This document shows, in pieces, positions 41,050 through 50,350 of a stretch of DNA of 64,000 nucleotides. The DNA is taken from assembly GCF_048751585.1 (NCBI RefSeq), contig NZ_JAZHOB010000006.1:248001-312000 (forward strand), read 5' to 3'. Under the pieces are notes generated by a model that was not told where the DNA came from, did not search any database, and was given only the letters and a program-made list of their open reading frames with translations. Every line of letters begins with the position of its first letter. The first letter of the stretch is position 1. A program made the position numbers and the translations under genes. This DNA is from G025836975 sp048751585 (GTDB lineage: Bacteria > Pseudomonadota > Gammaproteobacteria > Burkholderiales > Burkholderiaceae_B).

Positions 41050-42462
41050 TCAGGCGAAGGTGTCGACCAGCGCATCGGGCGCGCGGCTGCGCGCGGCCGA
41101 CTGCGCAATGCCGCCATCCGGGCCCGCCGCGTTCACGGCGCCGCCGTCGGCTGCTTCGCGCCGGCTGTTCCCGAACGATTCATTGAACGCCTGCTGAGGC
41201 TGGTTCTGGTCGCTGACGCTGGTCTGGCCCAGGGATATGCCTGCCTGCGCCAGCGATTGCTGCAACTGCGACATGGCGTTTTCCACAGCCTGCCGCACTC
41301 CTGCATGAGGAGAAACAAAAACGGCGTGAGCCACGTTGTCGCTGATGTTGATCGTAATACGCAGAGGCCCCAGTTCCGGGGGATCGAGCCGAAGTTCAGC
41401 TGTGTGGGGCATGTTGTGCCCGCCTTGGGTAATCGATACGAATTGGCGTCCAAGCTCCGAAGCCCACTGCGGGCTTTGCAATGGCGCTCCGATGGCGGGG
41501 GGGGCGGCTTGCAGGCCAAGGTTGGCGAGCAAGGCCGATCCATTGGCCGGCAGGCTGGCGGCGCCGGCGGAATGGCCGGCGGCCAGAGAGCCGATTTGCG
41601 CTGCTGCCAGTTCGGTATTGCCGGCGGCAATCATCCCGGTATCGGAGGCGCCATGGCGTGCCGCACTGGCCATGGCTGCTGAAACCTCGGGCAGCACCAG
41701 CTTGATCTGGCCATCGCCGGATGCCTGGGCGCGAGCCTGCATGGTCAGCACAGCCTGTCGGGCACCCGCCAGGCTGGCCGCCTTGTTGGCGCCCAGCAGC
41801 GTTGCTTGCGGCATCGGTGCGATTGGGGCGGGCGGCAGGCCGGCGGAAGGAGCGTTGACCAGCGGGTTGGCAGTCAAGTCCTGGACGGGCTGCTGAGCCG
41901 CTGATGTGTTTCGCGCAACGGCCGATACATTGGCGGTTACTCTGCTTGCGGCCAAATCGGCGGCAAGCGCGGGTTTCAAGGGGGCTTTCCCGCCATTGGC
42001 GGCGGGATGCTCCGGCATCGCCGGAGTGCGAAGGCCCGCCGCATCGACAGCCTGCGTCTTGGCCGTATGGGAAGACTGCTGAACCGCGGCGGCCTCGGCC
42101 GCGATCGTCAGGGCGATTTGCGGAAGGGTCAGGCCTTCCTCGGCGGCGGCCTGGGCCAGGGCCAGGGCTTCATCGCCTTCCTTGGCGTTCTTGTCGGCCG
42201 CGTGGCCTTTCTTGTCTGTGGGATTCTTTCCCTCGACGGCGGAGTCCTGGCCGTTCGCGGCGGTCGGCGCGGCGCGTGACGGTTCGGTGCGTGACGGTTC
42301 GGCGCGTGACGGTTCGGCGCGTGATGGTTCGGCGCCGCGCTGGCGCGTCAGGATGGTGGAAAAAGGGGTGGCGCTGTCAGGCTCGGATCCGCCGCCATTC
42401 TGTGTGCGGCCGGCGTTGCCCGGGGCAACGGGCGGGGCAGCGGAAATCGTAGGTGTATTCAT
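41050..42462 (-). CDS. fliK: Hook-length control protein FliK
   Basis: FliK measures hook length and triggers the FlhB switch. The 470-residue product has a long disordered Ala-rich N-terminal part and the conserved C-terminal domain (about 345-430) with LGRQFVSITQGG, AELRLDPPELGPLRI and FVSPHAGVRQAVENAMSQL. Near the N-terminus is a pentapeptide repeat SRAEP (see 42271-42330). It is separated from fliL by 140 bases. Confidence 0.92.
   Translation of the reverse strand: MNTPTISAAPPVAPGNAGRTQNGGGSEPDSATPFSTILTRQRGAEPSRAEPSRAEPSRTEPSRAAPTAANGQDSAVEGKNPTDKKGHAADKNAKEGDEALALAQAAAEEGLTLPQIALTIAAEAAAVQQSSHTAKTQAVDAAGLRTPAMPEHPAANGGKAPLKPALAADLAASRVTANVSAVARNTSAAQQPVQDLTANPLVNAPSAGLPPAPIAPMPQATLLGANKAASLAGARQAVLTMQARAQASGDGQIKLVLPEVSAAMASAARHGASDTGMIAAGNTELAAAQIGSLAAGHSAGAASLPANGSALLANLGLQAAPPAIGAPLQSPQWASELGRQFVSITQGGHNMPHTAELRLDPPELGPLRITINISDNVAHAVFVSPHAGVRQAVENAMSQLQQSLAQAGISLGQTSVSDQNQPQQAFNESFGNSRREAADGGAVNAAGPDGGIAQSAARSRAPDALVDTFA
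42271..42330. repeat. 15-bp tandem repeat, four copies, in fliK
   Basis: Four direct copies of GGCGCGTGACGGTTC (copy 2 has GGTGCG, copy 4 has GTGATGG) encode the protein repeat SRAEP/SRTEP on the minus strand. The unit is a multiple of three, so copy-number change alters FliK length without breaking the frame. Confidence 0.92.
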
Positions 42463-42474
42463 GGTTCAGCCTGA

Positions 42475-42924
42475 TCAATGTGGTTGGCGCGCCCGGCGGT
42501 ACATATTGGCCGAAATCTCGTCGCTGGCAAGCTGCTCGGTCCGGTTCTCTCGCACCAGCTGCAGCCGGTTTTCCCGCGCCTGCAAAGCTTCGAACGAACT
42601 CAGGCGGCGTTTTTCCGCATGCCAACGCTGGCGCCCGCTCTCGAGTTTGCCGTCAATATGCGCTACGACCCTATTTTGCTGCGAAATGGCCTCATCCAAA
42701 GTAGCGATAAACTGCCTAAAATTGTGGTAGTTCGACGATGAAAGACCCGTTTCGGTCGCTTTTTGCAGCCGCTCGGCATAGTCCTGGCGGTAGACCAGCA
42801 AGGTGGAAAGCTGCGTTTCCGCGTTATTTCGTTCCGCCATCAGCAACTGCAGCTGCTTGCCCGCCTGATCGGCACCCTCTTTGGCCAGATCGATCAGGAC
42901 AGGCAATGAAGAATGCTTAGCCAT
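42475..42924 (-). CDS. fliJ: Export chaperone-escort protein FliJ
   Basis: FliJ links the FliI ATPase ring to FlhA. The 149-residue, strongly coiled-coil product (GADQAGKQLQLLMAERNNAE and following helices) matches the FliJ family. Its start overlaps the end of fliI by eight bases. Confidence 0.9.
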   Translation of the reverse strand: MAKHSSLPVLIDLAKEGADQAGKQLQLLMAERNNAETQLSTLLVYRQDYAERLQKATETGLSSSNYHNFRQFIATLDEAISQQNRVVAHIDGKLESGRQRWHAEKRRLSSFEALQARENRLQLVRENRTEQLASDEISANMYRRARQPH

Positions 42925-44404
42925 GGTTCATTCCTTGAAACGGCACTCCCGGAGCAGGGTTGTTCCTGCCCAGTAGCGTGGCCAATTCACCGGCCGCCGA
43001 CGGATAGTCGATCCGCGTTTCGATGCCTTGCTGAAGATAGGCCTCCAGCCAGGGGTACTTCTCGATGGCTTCATCGATTTGCGGATCATTGCCGGGCGTA
43101 TAGGCGCCCACGGCGATCAAATCGTGATTGCGCTGGTAACGCGAAAGCATTTTCTTGAACTGATGCACCAGCGTGAACTGCTCCTTGGGCACGACGGCCG
43201 CCATCACGCGCGATATGGATGCCTCGATGTCGATGGCCGGATAATGGCCCGATTCCGCCAGGCTGCGAGACAGCACCACGTGGCCGTCCAGGATGGCGCG
43301 CGCCGAATCCGCAATGGGATCCTGCTGGTCGTCGCCTTCGGTCAGGACGGTGTAGAACGCGGTGATTGAACCGGCGGGCCGATTGCCCACGGGAGCGCCA
43401 TTTCCGGCGCGCTCGACCAGGGCCGGCAGCTTGGCGAATACCGATGGCGGATACCCCTTGGTGGCGGGCGGTTCGCCGATAGCCAGCGCGATTTCGCGCT
43501 GCGCCATGGCGTAGCGGGTCAGCGAATCCATGATCAGCAGAACATGCTTGCCCTGGTCGCGGAAGTACTCGGCCAGCTTGGTTGCATAGACGGCGCCCTG
43601 CAGGCGCAGCAGGGGCGAGACATCGGCCGGCGCCGCCACCACGACCGAGCGCTTCAGGCCTTCGGCCCCAAGATTGAGCTCGATGAACTCCTTGACTTCG
43701 CGGCCCCGTTCGCCAATGAGTCCCACAACGATCACATCGGCCTTGGTGTAGCGGGCCATCATGCCCAGCAGCACGCTCTTGCCCACGCCCGAGCCGGCGA
43801 ACAGGCCCATGCGCTGGCCCCGGCCCACGGTAAGCAGGCCGTTGATGGCGCGCACACCCACATCCAGCACGGTGTCGATGGGCGCGCGGGCCAGCGGATT
43901 GATGATTTGCGCGCCCAGCGGAGCCGAGCTGACGTTGTCCAGAGGGCCCAAATCGTCCAAAGGCCGGCCGGCGCCGTCCAGCACCCGGCCCAGCAGGGCG
44001 TCGCCCACCGGCAAGTGGCGGGACAGCACGGGAGGAGGGCCGATATCGTCGCTGGCGCGCAAAGGCAGCGGCACCCGGCTTTGTATGGAGGGTTCCAGCG
44101 GAATCACGCGAGCGCCCGGAGGCAGGCCCGAGATATCGCTTTGCGGCATCAGATACAGGGTGTGGCCATGGAAGCCGACCACTTCCGCGTCGGCCCAGTG
44201 GTTCTGTCCGGGCGCTATTTCGATCTTGCAGGCCGCGCCGACGGCCAGGCGCAGCCCGGTCGCTTCCAGCACCAAGCCGGTGGCGCGTGTGATCCGGCCG
44301 CTGACATGCCACGATTCGGTGGCCGATACACGCCTTGCTCCCGCTTCCAGCTGGGCTTGCCAGCGGGCCGTCGGCGTGGGCAGAAGGTCGGAAGCCTGGG
44401 TCAC
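42917..44404 (-). CDS. fliI: Flagellum-specific ATPase FliI
   Basis: FliI is the hexameric export ATPase related to the F1 beta subunit. From GTG 44404 (overlapping the fliH stop) it has 495 residues. It has the P-loop GSGVGKS with Lys209, Walker B LLIMDSLTRYAMAQRE, and the EGDDQQDPIADSARAILDGH region typical of the family. A longer upstream reading overlaps fliH and is rejected. Confidence 0.95.
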   Translation of the reverse strand: MTQASDLLPTPTARWQAQLEAGARRVSATESWHVSGRITRATGLVLEATGLRLAVGAACKIEIAPGQNHWADAEVVGFHGHTLYLMPQSDISGLPPGARVIPLEPSIQSRVPLPLRASDDIGPPPVLSRHLPVGDALLGRVLDGAGRPLDDLGPLDNVSSAPLGAQIINPLARAPIDTVLDVGVRAINGLLTVGRGQRMGLFAGSGVGKSVLLGMMARYTKADVIVVGLIGERGREVKEFIELNLGAEGLKRSVVVAAPADVSPLLRLQGAVYATKLAEYFRDQGKHVLLIMDSLTRYAMAQREIALAIGEPPATKGYPPSVFAKLPALVERAGNGAPVGNRPAGSITAFYTVLTEGDDQQDPIADSARAILDGHVVLSRSLAESGHYPAIDIEASISRVMAAVVPKEQFTLVHQFKKMLSRYQRNHDLIAVGAYTPGNDPQIDEAIEKYPWLEAYLQQGIETRIDYPSAAGELATLLGRNNPAPGVPFQGMNHG

Positions 44405-45153
44405 CGTTCGTCCTTGGCCGCTGCGGCTTTGTGGCCCAGCGACGAGGTCACGCGCTGCCACCGTGTCTGCAGCGTGGCGTCGATGCCGCCCAAGGCGGTT
44501 TGCGCAATGCACCCGCCTCGCTCGATCGAAGCATCGGGCGTCAGGCGCCACTTGCCCGAGCCCGGATCGCCGTCCAGGTATTCTTGGACTAGCGCCAGGT
44601 CAGCGGGGTTGACGCGCAGTGTAAGCATGGTTTCCCTGCCGGTATCCACATGCGTAATGTCGCGCACGATATCCAGGATTTTTTCGGGTTGGGCCTCCAG
44701 CGTGCTGCGTAGAACTTGCTCGGCAATCGTGATTGCCAGCGAAATCAGCGCCTGGCCCATCTCCGCCTCGATCGATGCGATCGATGCGGCGCAGTCCTGC
44801 GCCAGCGCTTGAAGCTGGGTGGTTTCCTGCTGCGCGCGCTCCCGGCCCGAGACATGTCCGGCGGAAAAACCGGCCTCATAGCCTTGACTGTGGCCGGCCT
44901 TGTAGCCCTCATCGGTGCCGGCTTCCAGTCCTTGCGCATGGCCGGCGGCATAACCCTCGGCATGTCCGCTGGCCTGCGCCGCGTCATGCAGGCGCTTGAC
45001 CTCTTTTCTTAGCATCTCCGGGTCCGGCAGGACCTGGGTGGGCGCGGCGCTTGTCTTGACGGGCGCGGCGGCCGGCGGGGCATCGAACGATGCCATCTCC
45101 CAGCGTTTCCATGTTTCGGCTACGCGTAGAGGGGCCGGCCTCTTGTCAGACAT
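44401..45153 (-). CDS. fliH: Export ATPase regulator FliH
   Basis: FliH is the stator-like regulator of FliI. The 250-residue product contains the diagnostic run of GxxxG-type repeats (about residues 65-105: AEGYAAGHAQG, DEGYKAGHSQGYEAG, FSAGHVSGRERAQ), then a helical/beta C-terminal domain that binds FliI. It overlaps fliG by eight bases and fliI by four. Confidence 0.92.
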   Translation of the reverse strand: MSDKRPAPLRVAETWKRWEMASFDAPPAAAPVKTSAAPTQVLPDPEMLRKEVKRLHDAAQASGHAEGYAAGHAQGLEAGTDEGYKAGHSQGYEAGFSAGHVSGRERAQQETTQLQALAQDCAASIASIEAEMGQALISLAITIAEQVLRSTLEAQPEKILDIVRDITHVDTGRETMLTLRVNPADLALVQEYLDGDPGSGKWRLTPDASIERGGCIAQTALGGIDATLQTRWQRVTSSLGHKAAAAKDER

Positions 45154-46147
45154 ACTCGTCGTTCCCCAGGCCGCCCAGGGTGAACTGGCCGGCTTCGGCC
45201 AGCTTGCGGGCGATCTGCACGATGTTCTTTTGCTCTTCCTCGACCTTGGACATGCGCACCGGACCTTGGGCTTCCAGATCGTCGCGCAGCATTTCGGCCG
45301 CCCGGTTCGACATATTCTTGAAGAATTTCTCGCGCAGTTCTTCCGGGGCGCCCTTCATGGCGATGGTCAGCGAGGCGGTGTCGACCTCTTTCAGGATCAT
45401 CTGGATGGCGGTATCTTCGATGCCCACCAGATTTTCGAAAACGAACATCTCGTCCACGATGCGCTGCGCCAGATCGGCGTCCAGTTCGCGCAGGCTGGCC
45501 ACCACCGCGTCTTCCTCGGCCGAATTCATGAAGTTCAGTATTTCGGCGGCGGTGCGCACGCCGCCCATCTTGCTGCGCTTGGCGCCCTGGCCCGACAGCA
45601 TGCCGTTCAGCACATCGGTCAGTTCGTGCAGGGCGGCCGGCTGTACGCCGCCGAAGGTGGCGATACGCAGCATGACATCGTTGCGCAGGCGCTCGTTCAG
45701 CAATGCCAGCACTGCCGATGCGCGATCGCGCTCCAGGTGGACCAGGATGGTGGCGATGATTTGCGGATGCTCGTCGCAGATCAATTCGGCCACGCTGTTG
45801 GCGTCCAGCCAGTTCAGCGCGTCGATGCCGTTGCCGCCTTCGCCGCCTTCCAGTATGTCTTCAATCAAGCCCGCGGCGCGGTCGGTGCCCAGCGCCTTGG
45901 TCAGCACGGACCGTATGTATTCGTCCGAACCCAGGGTGACGGCCATGAACTGGTCGGCTTCCTGGCGGAACTCCTCCAGAACCCCGTCGACGTCGGCGCG
46001 GGTAATCTGCTTGAGGTTGGCCATGGCGGCGCCAATCTGCTGTACTTCGCGGGCCGAAAGGTACTTGAAGACTTCCGCTGCGGCATCTTCGCCCAGGGAC
46101 ATGACCAGGATTGCGCACTGATCCAAATCGGAATCAACGGTTGCCAT
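45146..46147 (-). CDS. fliG: C-ring rotor protein FliG
   Basis: FliG carries torque from the stator. From ATG 46147 it has 333 residues, with N-terminal FliF-binding part (LMSLGEDAAAEVFKYL-type), middle domain with QIIATILVHLERDRASAVL, and the C-terminal torque domain (MFVFENLVGIEDTAIQMILKEVDT in part). It overlaps the end of fliF by 14 bases. The longer reading from 46183 lies within fliF and is not favoured. Confidence 0.95.
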   Translation of the reverse strand: MATVDSDLDQCAILVMSLGEDAAAEVFKYLSAREVQQIGAAMANLKQITRADVDGVLEEFRQEADQFMAVTLGSDEYIRSVLTKALGTDRAAGLIEDILEGGEGGNGIDALNWLDANSVAELICDEHPQIIATILVHLERDRASAVLALLNERLRNDVMLRIATFGGVQPAALHELTDVLNGMLSGQGAKRSKMGGVRTAAEILNFMNSAEEDAVVASLRELDADLAQRIVDEMFVFENLVGIEDTAIQMILKEVDTASLTIAMKGAPEELREKFFKNMSNRAAEMLRDDLEAQGPVRMSKVEEEQKNIVQIARKLAEAGQFTLGGLGNDEYV

Positions 46148-47849
46148 CTTTCTTTTCCATCCAAGAACGCAACACCATCGCAACGGCGCGTGGGTCTTTT
46201 TCGGCCATCTTGCGCGCCGTGCTCAGGTTTTCTTCGTAGCGGTTCATTTCGGAAGCCAGGCGCTCCGCCACCGCCATCTGTTCGCGGTTCTTTTCCGCTT
46301 CCAGCGCTTCCGCCTTGCGCTTTTCCTTGACGGCTTCGGAGTCGGCCAAGAAGGGCTTCACGACCGAGCGCCAGAGAATGAAGATGACCAGTGCGATCAA
46401 CAGGTATTGAATCAGCTGCATTGCGTAATCCAGATACACGGGGTTCTTCCAGACGGGCGGCTCGACTTCGCCGGCATCGCTGAACTGGCTGTTCACCACG
46501 CTTAGCGAGTCGCCGCGCTCGGCGGAATAGCCCATGGCCTGCTTGACCAGATCATTCAGTTTATCAAGCTCCGCCTGCGGCAGCGGTTCGAGTTCGCCTT
46601 CGTTGTTGCGGTAGTTCACCACCACCGCCACGGACAGGCGCCGCAAGGTTCCCAGGGGATTCTTGACGTGGCTGATCGTACGATCGACTTCGTAGTTGAT
46701 GGTCGCGTCGTTGCGGGAATTTCCTGTGCCTTGAAGCAGATTGCCGCCGCCGGCCAATGCGGTCGCGGTGTTCTGGCCCGGAGTGCCGGCCGCCGGGGCG
46801 CCGGCCGCCGGGTTGGCGGCTGCCGCGTTGGGCGCGTTCGGATTCGCGGGGTTCTGATTGGGAGCCGGCGGCGTCACGATGGGCGCCGTGGCATTAAGCG
46901 GAGGCTGGTTGGTCAGCGCGCCGGGAACACCTTCGGGCGGCAGGACATTGTGCTGCACCGATGCGCTGGTCTGTTCGCTGCGCACCGCTGCTTCGCCCGG
47001 CTTCTGGTTGGGCCGGTAGACTTCCGATGTCTGCTCGCGCTGCGCGAAATCCACGTCGGCGCTGACCTGGGCGCGCACATTGCCGGAACCCACCAGCGGA
47101 TTCAGCAGGGTCAGGATGCGCTGGACCGTGCGCTGCTCGATGTCGTTGACCAGGTTGCGCCGGCTGCCGTCAGCGCCGGCTTCGCCCGTGGGCGCGGTCA
47201 GCAGGCGTCCGTTCTGGTCGACCACCGATACCTTGTCGGCGGTAAGGTGCGGAACGCTGGAGGACACCAGCCAGGTAATGGCCGCCACTTGCGCATCGCT
47301 AAGGCTGCGTCCGGGATAGAGCGTCAGCAGGACCGATGCCGTGGGAGGCTGGCGATCACGCACGAAGAGCGATTCGCGGGGTATGGCCAAATGCACGCGG
47401 GCGCTTTGAACGGCATGCACGGCCTGGATGGAGCTGACCAGCTCGCCTTCCAGGGCGCGCTGGTAGTTGATCTGTTCGGTGAACTGGCTGGCGCCGAAGC
47501 GGGTCTGATCCATGAGCTCGAACCCGGCCTCGCCGCTGCGGGGTAAACCCTGCTGGGCCAGTTGCAGGCGCGCTTCATGAACCTTGTCCGCCGGGACCAG
47601 TATGGCATTGCCCGTACTGGCCAGCTTGTAGGGCACGTTCATTTGTGTCAGCGCGGCCACGATGGCGCCGCCGTCCCGGTCCTCGAGGTTCGAAAACAGA
47701 ACTTTGTAATCGGGTGTGCGCGCCCAAAGCAGCAGCACGACCACAACGGCCACAGCGGCCGCCGCGGCGCCAAGAAGCGCTGGTTTGGGCCAACCGCTGA
47801 TTTTCTCCAAAGCAGGAAAACGCGCCAACAATTGCGCCGACTGGCTCAT
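46134..47849 (-). CDS. fliF: MS-ring protein FliF
   Basis: FliF builds the membrane ring on which everything is assembled. From ATG 47849 (AGAGG ahead) it has 571 residues: TM1 at about 25-45, ring-building domains with SNLEDRDGGAIVAAL and GYSAERGDSLSVVNSQF, a Pro/Asn/Ala-rich periplasmic insert (about 320-365), TM2 at about 450-470 and a cytoplasmic FliG-binding end (DPRAVAMVLRSWMEKKD). The open frame extends 141 bases upstream, without family likeness. Confidence 0.95.
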   Translation of the reverse strand: MSQSAQLLARFPALEKISGWPKPALLGAAAAAVAVVVVLLLWARTPDYKVLFSNLEDRDGGAIVAALTQMNVPYKLASTGNAILVPADKVHEARLQLAQQGLPRSGEAGFELMDQTRFGASQFTEQINYQRALEGELVSSIQAVHAVQSARVHLAIPRESLFVRDRQPPTASVLLTLYPGRSLSDAQVAAITWLVSSSVPHLTADKVSVVDQNGRLLTAPTGEAGADGSRRNLVNDIEQRTVQRILTLLNPLVGSGNVRAQVSADVDFAQREQTSEVYRPNQKPGEAAVRSEQTSASVQHNVLPPEGVPGALTNQPPLNATAPIVTPPAPNQNPANPNAPNAAAANPAAGAPAAGTPGQNTATALAGGGNLLQGTGNSRNDATINYEVDRTISHVKNPLGTLRRLSVAVVVNYRNNEGELEPLPQAELDKLNDLVKQAMGYSAERGDSLSVVNSQFSDAGEVEPPVWKNPVYLDYAMQLIQYLLIALVIFILWRSVVKPFLADSEAVKEKRKAEALEAEKNREQMAVAERLASEMNRYEENLSTARKMAEKDPRAVAMVLRSWMEKKDGNR

Positions 47850-48186
47850 TGACGGCCTCTGTCGCTGGGTTGGTTCTGGCGTAAGAAGAACGTCAAGCAG
47901 TGGGTTGGCAAGGTGTACATGCGGCAAGACAAAGGTAAGAGAGCCTGAATTATTGCGCGTAAAGTAAAACCCGCAAGCGTCGAAAAACACGTGTTTTGGG
48001 TGTCATTTAGCTCTTATGGATCAGGGCGGGCCGACAAGCCCGGATGGGACTATAGCCTTTGCGGATACGCCGGGTATCAGGTGAAAAGAAGGGTGATTTG
48101 ACGCTTGATGCGCCGCTTGGCGGCGGGCCTTATTGAGTACATTAGGCAAGCGGCGATCCTCGCCCTGTCAGGACTTATTTACCACT
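47850..48186. promoter_or_regulatory. Divergent fliF / fliE control region
   Basis: This 337-base gap drives fliF-K leftward and fliE rightward. A perfect 14-bp palindrome AAAACACGTGTTTT lies at 47984-47997. Just ahead, TAAAGTAA (47960-47967), an 11-base spacer and GTCGAAAA (47979-47986) form a weak sigma-28-like match pointing to fliE; it overlaps the palindrome. FlhDC sites are expected here but I cannot place them with confidence. Confidence 0.4.
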
Positions 48187-48519
48187 ATGGCCATACAACA
48201 CCTTTCCGCCATCGAGAACATGCTGTCGCAAATGCGCGCCGTGGCGCAGGCCGCGTCGTCGACGCCTTCGTCCGCGAAAAGCACAGTCGTCAATAACGGC
48301 GGCTTCGCCGCGGAACTGGCGCGTTCGCTGGATCGTGTATCGACCCTGCAGAACGACTCCGCCGCCCAGGGACGCGCATTCCAGATGGGCGCGCCCGACA
48401 TCTCGCTTAACAACGTGATGATAGACATGCAAAAGGCCAGCATCGCCTTCCAGGCGACCGTCCAGGTCCGCAACCGCTTGGTCGCCGCGTACCAGGAAAT
48501 CGCCAGCATGCCTGTATAG
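48187..48519 (+). CDS. fliE: MS-ring/rod junction protein FliE
   Basis: FliE links the MS-ring to the rod and is the first export substrate. From ATG 48187 it has 110 residues, the normal size, with QHLSAIENMLSQMRA at the N-terminus and NNVMIDMQKASIAFQATVQVRNRLV at the end (in part). It is divergent from fliF and converges with the flhB-like gene, with two bases between stops. Confidence 0.94.
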   Translation: MAIQHLSAIENMLSQMRAVAQAASSTPSSAKSTVVNNGGFAAELARSLDRVSTLQNDSAAQGRAFQMGAPDISLNNVMIDMQKASIAFQATVQVRNRLVAAYQEIASMPV

Positions 48520-48521
48520 GG

Positions 48522-48845
48522 CTAGGGCTTAGGAGCCCCCAGCAGGTCTTCCCGCTTTCCGCCACCGGCACCGCCTTCCAGCTGATACAGCCACGCCAGC
48601 AGCTCCGCAATCGCCACGTACAGTTCCGGGGGAATGTGGGAATCCAGATCGACCTGCATCAGCAAGCCAACCAGCTCGGGCGATTCGTGGACATACAGGC
48701 CGTTGTCCTTGGCCGTGCGGATAATGTTCTCGGCCAGTGTTCCGTAACCCTTGGCGACCACTCTGGGCGCGCTGTCGCTTTTGTCGTAGGCGATGGCGAC
48801 CGCGCTGGGGCGGCCGTCATCAAGTGGACGGGGGCCGGTCTTCAT
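48522..48845 (-). CDS. FlhB C-terminal-domain paralogue (FlhB2/FlhX-like)
   Basis: The 107-residue protein aligns with the cytoplasmic autocleavage domain of FlhB (compare AVAIAYDKSDSAPRVVAKGYG here with AVALSYKEGQGGAPKVIAKGSG in FlhB, in part) but lacks membrane segments and the NPTH motif (RPSAVAIAY in its place). Family members in other bacteria can act with or replace FlhB's C-terminal half. It overlaps the FliK-like gene by four bases, so the two are co-translated. Confidence 0.85.
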   Translation of the reverse strand: MKTGPRPLDDGRPSAVAIAYDKSDSAPRVVAKGYGTLAENIIRTAKDNGLYVHESPELVGLLMQVDLDSHIPPELYVAIAELLAWLYQLEGGAGGGKREDLLGAPKP

Positions 48846-50350
48846 GCCGCGCCTCCGTTGGCGCGATCCGCGTCCGCCTGCTTGCCGGCCTGGTTGCCTG
48901 TTTCCGCGGCTTGGCTTTGACTCTTATCTATTTCGGCGCCCATGCGCACAATCGACGTGGGGCTTGACGCCTTTTCCTCGCTGGCAATGGACAACTGGCT
49001 AAGCTGCAGGCCCTGCGCGGAATAGCGTCCGCGCAAAGCCTCGGTGTGCCGGCCCAGCAACCCGGCTGAATCGGGCGCCACCAGATGCATGACCAGTTGC
49101 CGGCCCGCCAGCGTCAGTTGCGCCTGCACTTTACCAAGCTCGGGCAGATGGATGTTGATGCGCGTGGCCCAGTGTTCGGTCTGGGGCGATGCATCATCGC
49201 CTTGCGCATCGCGCCGGGATATCTCCCATTCCATCGGGGCGTCGGGCCAGGCTTCTCCCCGCCAGGCGAATGTCTGGTTGGCCAGGACCTCCAGTTGTTG
49301 CCGCACCAGCAAATGGGTTTGCGGATCCATGCCGCTGGCCAGCAGGGCGGGGGCATGCTGAGAGAGCGCTTGTGCAGTGCTGACGCCGGCTTGATTGCCG
49401 CCGGCGTCGCCGGCGCGGACCGCCGTGGTGTTGAGAGCAGCGTTCTCGGCTGCGCCGCGCGCCCCGCCTGGCTCGCCGGAAGCGGGTAGGGATGCATGGG
49501 ATGGAGCGTTGCCGGCAGGAGCGCGTCCGGCCTGGGCTTGTGGTTCCAGCATCAGTTGTGCCAGGTTCTGCTTGCCGAAAGCCAGATTGCCTAGATGCGA
49601 TTCGTAGAACATGCCGCTGGTCTGCAACACCTGGGCCAGCGTCTGCGCCAGTTGAGCCGGTGCGGCGGCGGTTTGCAGCGCCGTGCCGGCCGCTGCCGCA
49701 GCGGAGGCGCCGGCCGAAACCGGTCCGGCGGTATTGGCGCTTCCCGCAGTGCCGGCAGTGGCGCCCGCAGCAGAGCCGACAGTGGCGCCGACAGATCCGG
49801 AGCCCGCCGCCGCCGCGCCGGCCGCTGATTGGCCGGCGGCGCCCGCCCCGCGTCCCGCAGTCTGCTGCGCGCCGTCCACGGGCGCCTGGCCCGGCGATTG
49901 CGCGCGCGCGTCGACAAGAGGGTTGGGTCGGGTTTGCAGCAAAGGCTGCTTGCCTTGAAGGGCGGCAGCCTGCTCCGGGTAGTTGGCTAACAGCGCCAAT
50001 ATGGTTCTTGCCGCCTGGCCCAGAGTCGTGGGGGCCGATGGCGTGGTTGCGGTATTGGTCAGGTTGCTGCCGAGCAGCAGGGCGGCGGTCCGGGCGTCCA
50101 GTCGCGCTTTATCCACCGCGCCCCGGCCTTGCTGCTCGGTCTGGGCCGTGGCGCGATCGACGATTTCGCGTGGATGGCGCTGGGTTTCCGTGCGGGCCGC
50201 GTCGGCGCGTTCCGGGTTGGCGGCCTGCGTGACCGCATCGGGACGGGCGCCCGTGACCAGATTGGCTTGTTGAGACAGGGTGGTGCCCAGCGCGGCATCA
50301 AGTCGCTGCACCAGCAGCGTGCCCAGTGCCGAGGGGGCGCCTATGCTCAT
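48842..50350 (-). CDS. Second FliK-like hook-length control protein
   Basis: The 502-residue protein has a low-complexity Ala/Gly/Thr-rich middle (about 150-225) and a C-terminal domain (about 385-470; INIHLPELGKVQAQLTLAGRQL, LGRHTEALRGRYSAQGLQL, in part) resembling the FliK C-terminal domain in pattern. It starts overlapping fliT and ends overlapping the FlhB2 gene, so a FliK-like ruler is paired with an FlhB-like switch. It does not replace the classical fliK at 41050, which looks intact. Confidence 0.75.
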   Translation of the reverse strand: MSIGAPSALGTLLVQRLDAALGTTLSQQANLVTGARPDAVTQAANPERADAARTETQRHPREIVDRATAQTEQQGRGAVDKARLDARTAALLLGSNLTNTATTPSAPTTLGQAARTILALLANYPEQAAALQGKQPLLQTRPNPLVDARAQSPGQAPVDGAQQTAGRGAGAAGQSAAGAAAAGSGSVGATVGSAAGATAGTAGSANTAGPVSAGASAAAAAGTALQTAAAPAQLAQTLAQVLQTSGMFYESHLGNLAFGKQNLAQLMLEPQAQAGRAPAGNAPSHASLPASGEPGGARGAAENAALNTTAVRAGDAGGNQAGVSTAQALSQHAPALLASGMDPQTHLLVRQQLEVLANQTFAWRGEAWPDAPMEWEISRRDAQGDDASPQTEHWATRINIHLPELGKVQAQLTLAGRQLVMHLVAPDSAGLLGRHTEALRGRYSAQGLQLSQLSIASEEKASSPTSIVRMGAEIDKSQSQAAETGNQAGKQADADRANGGAA

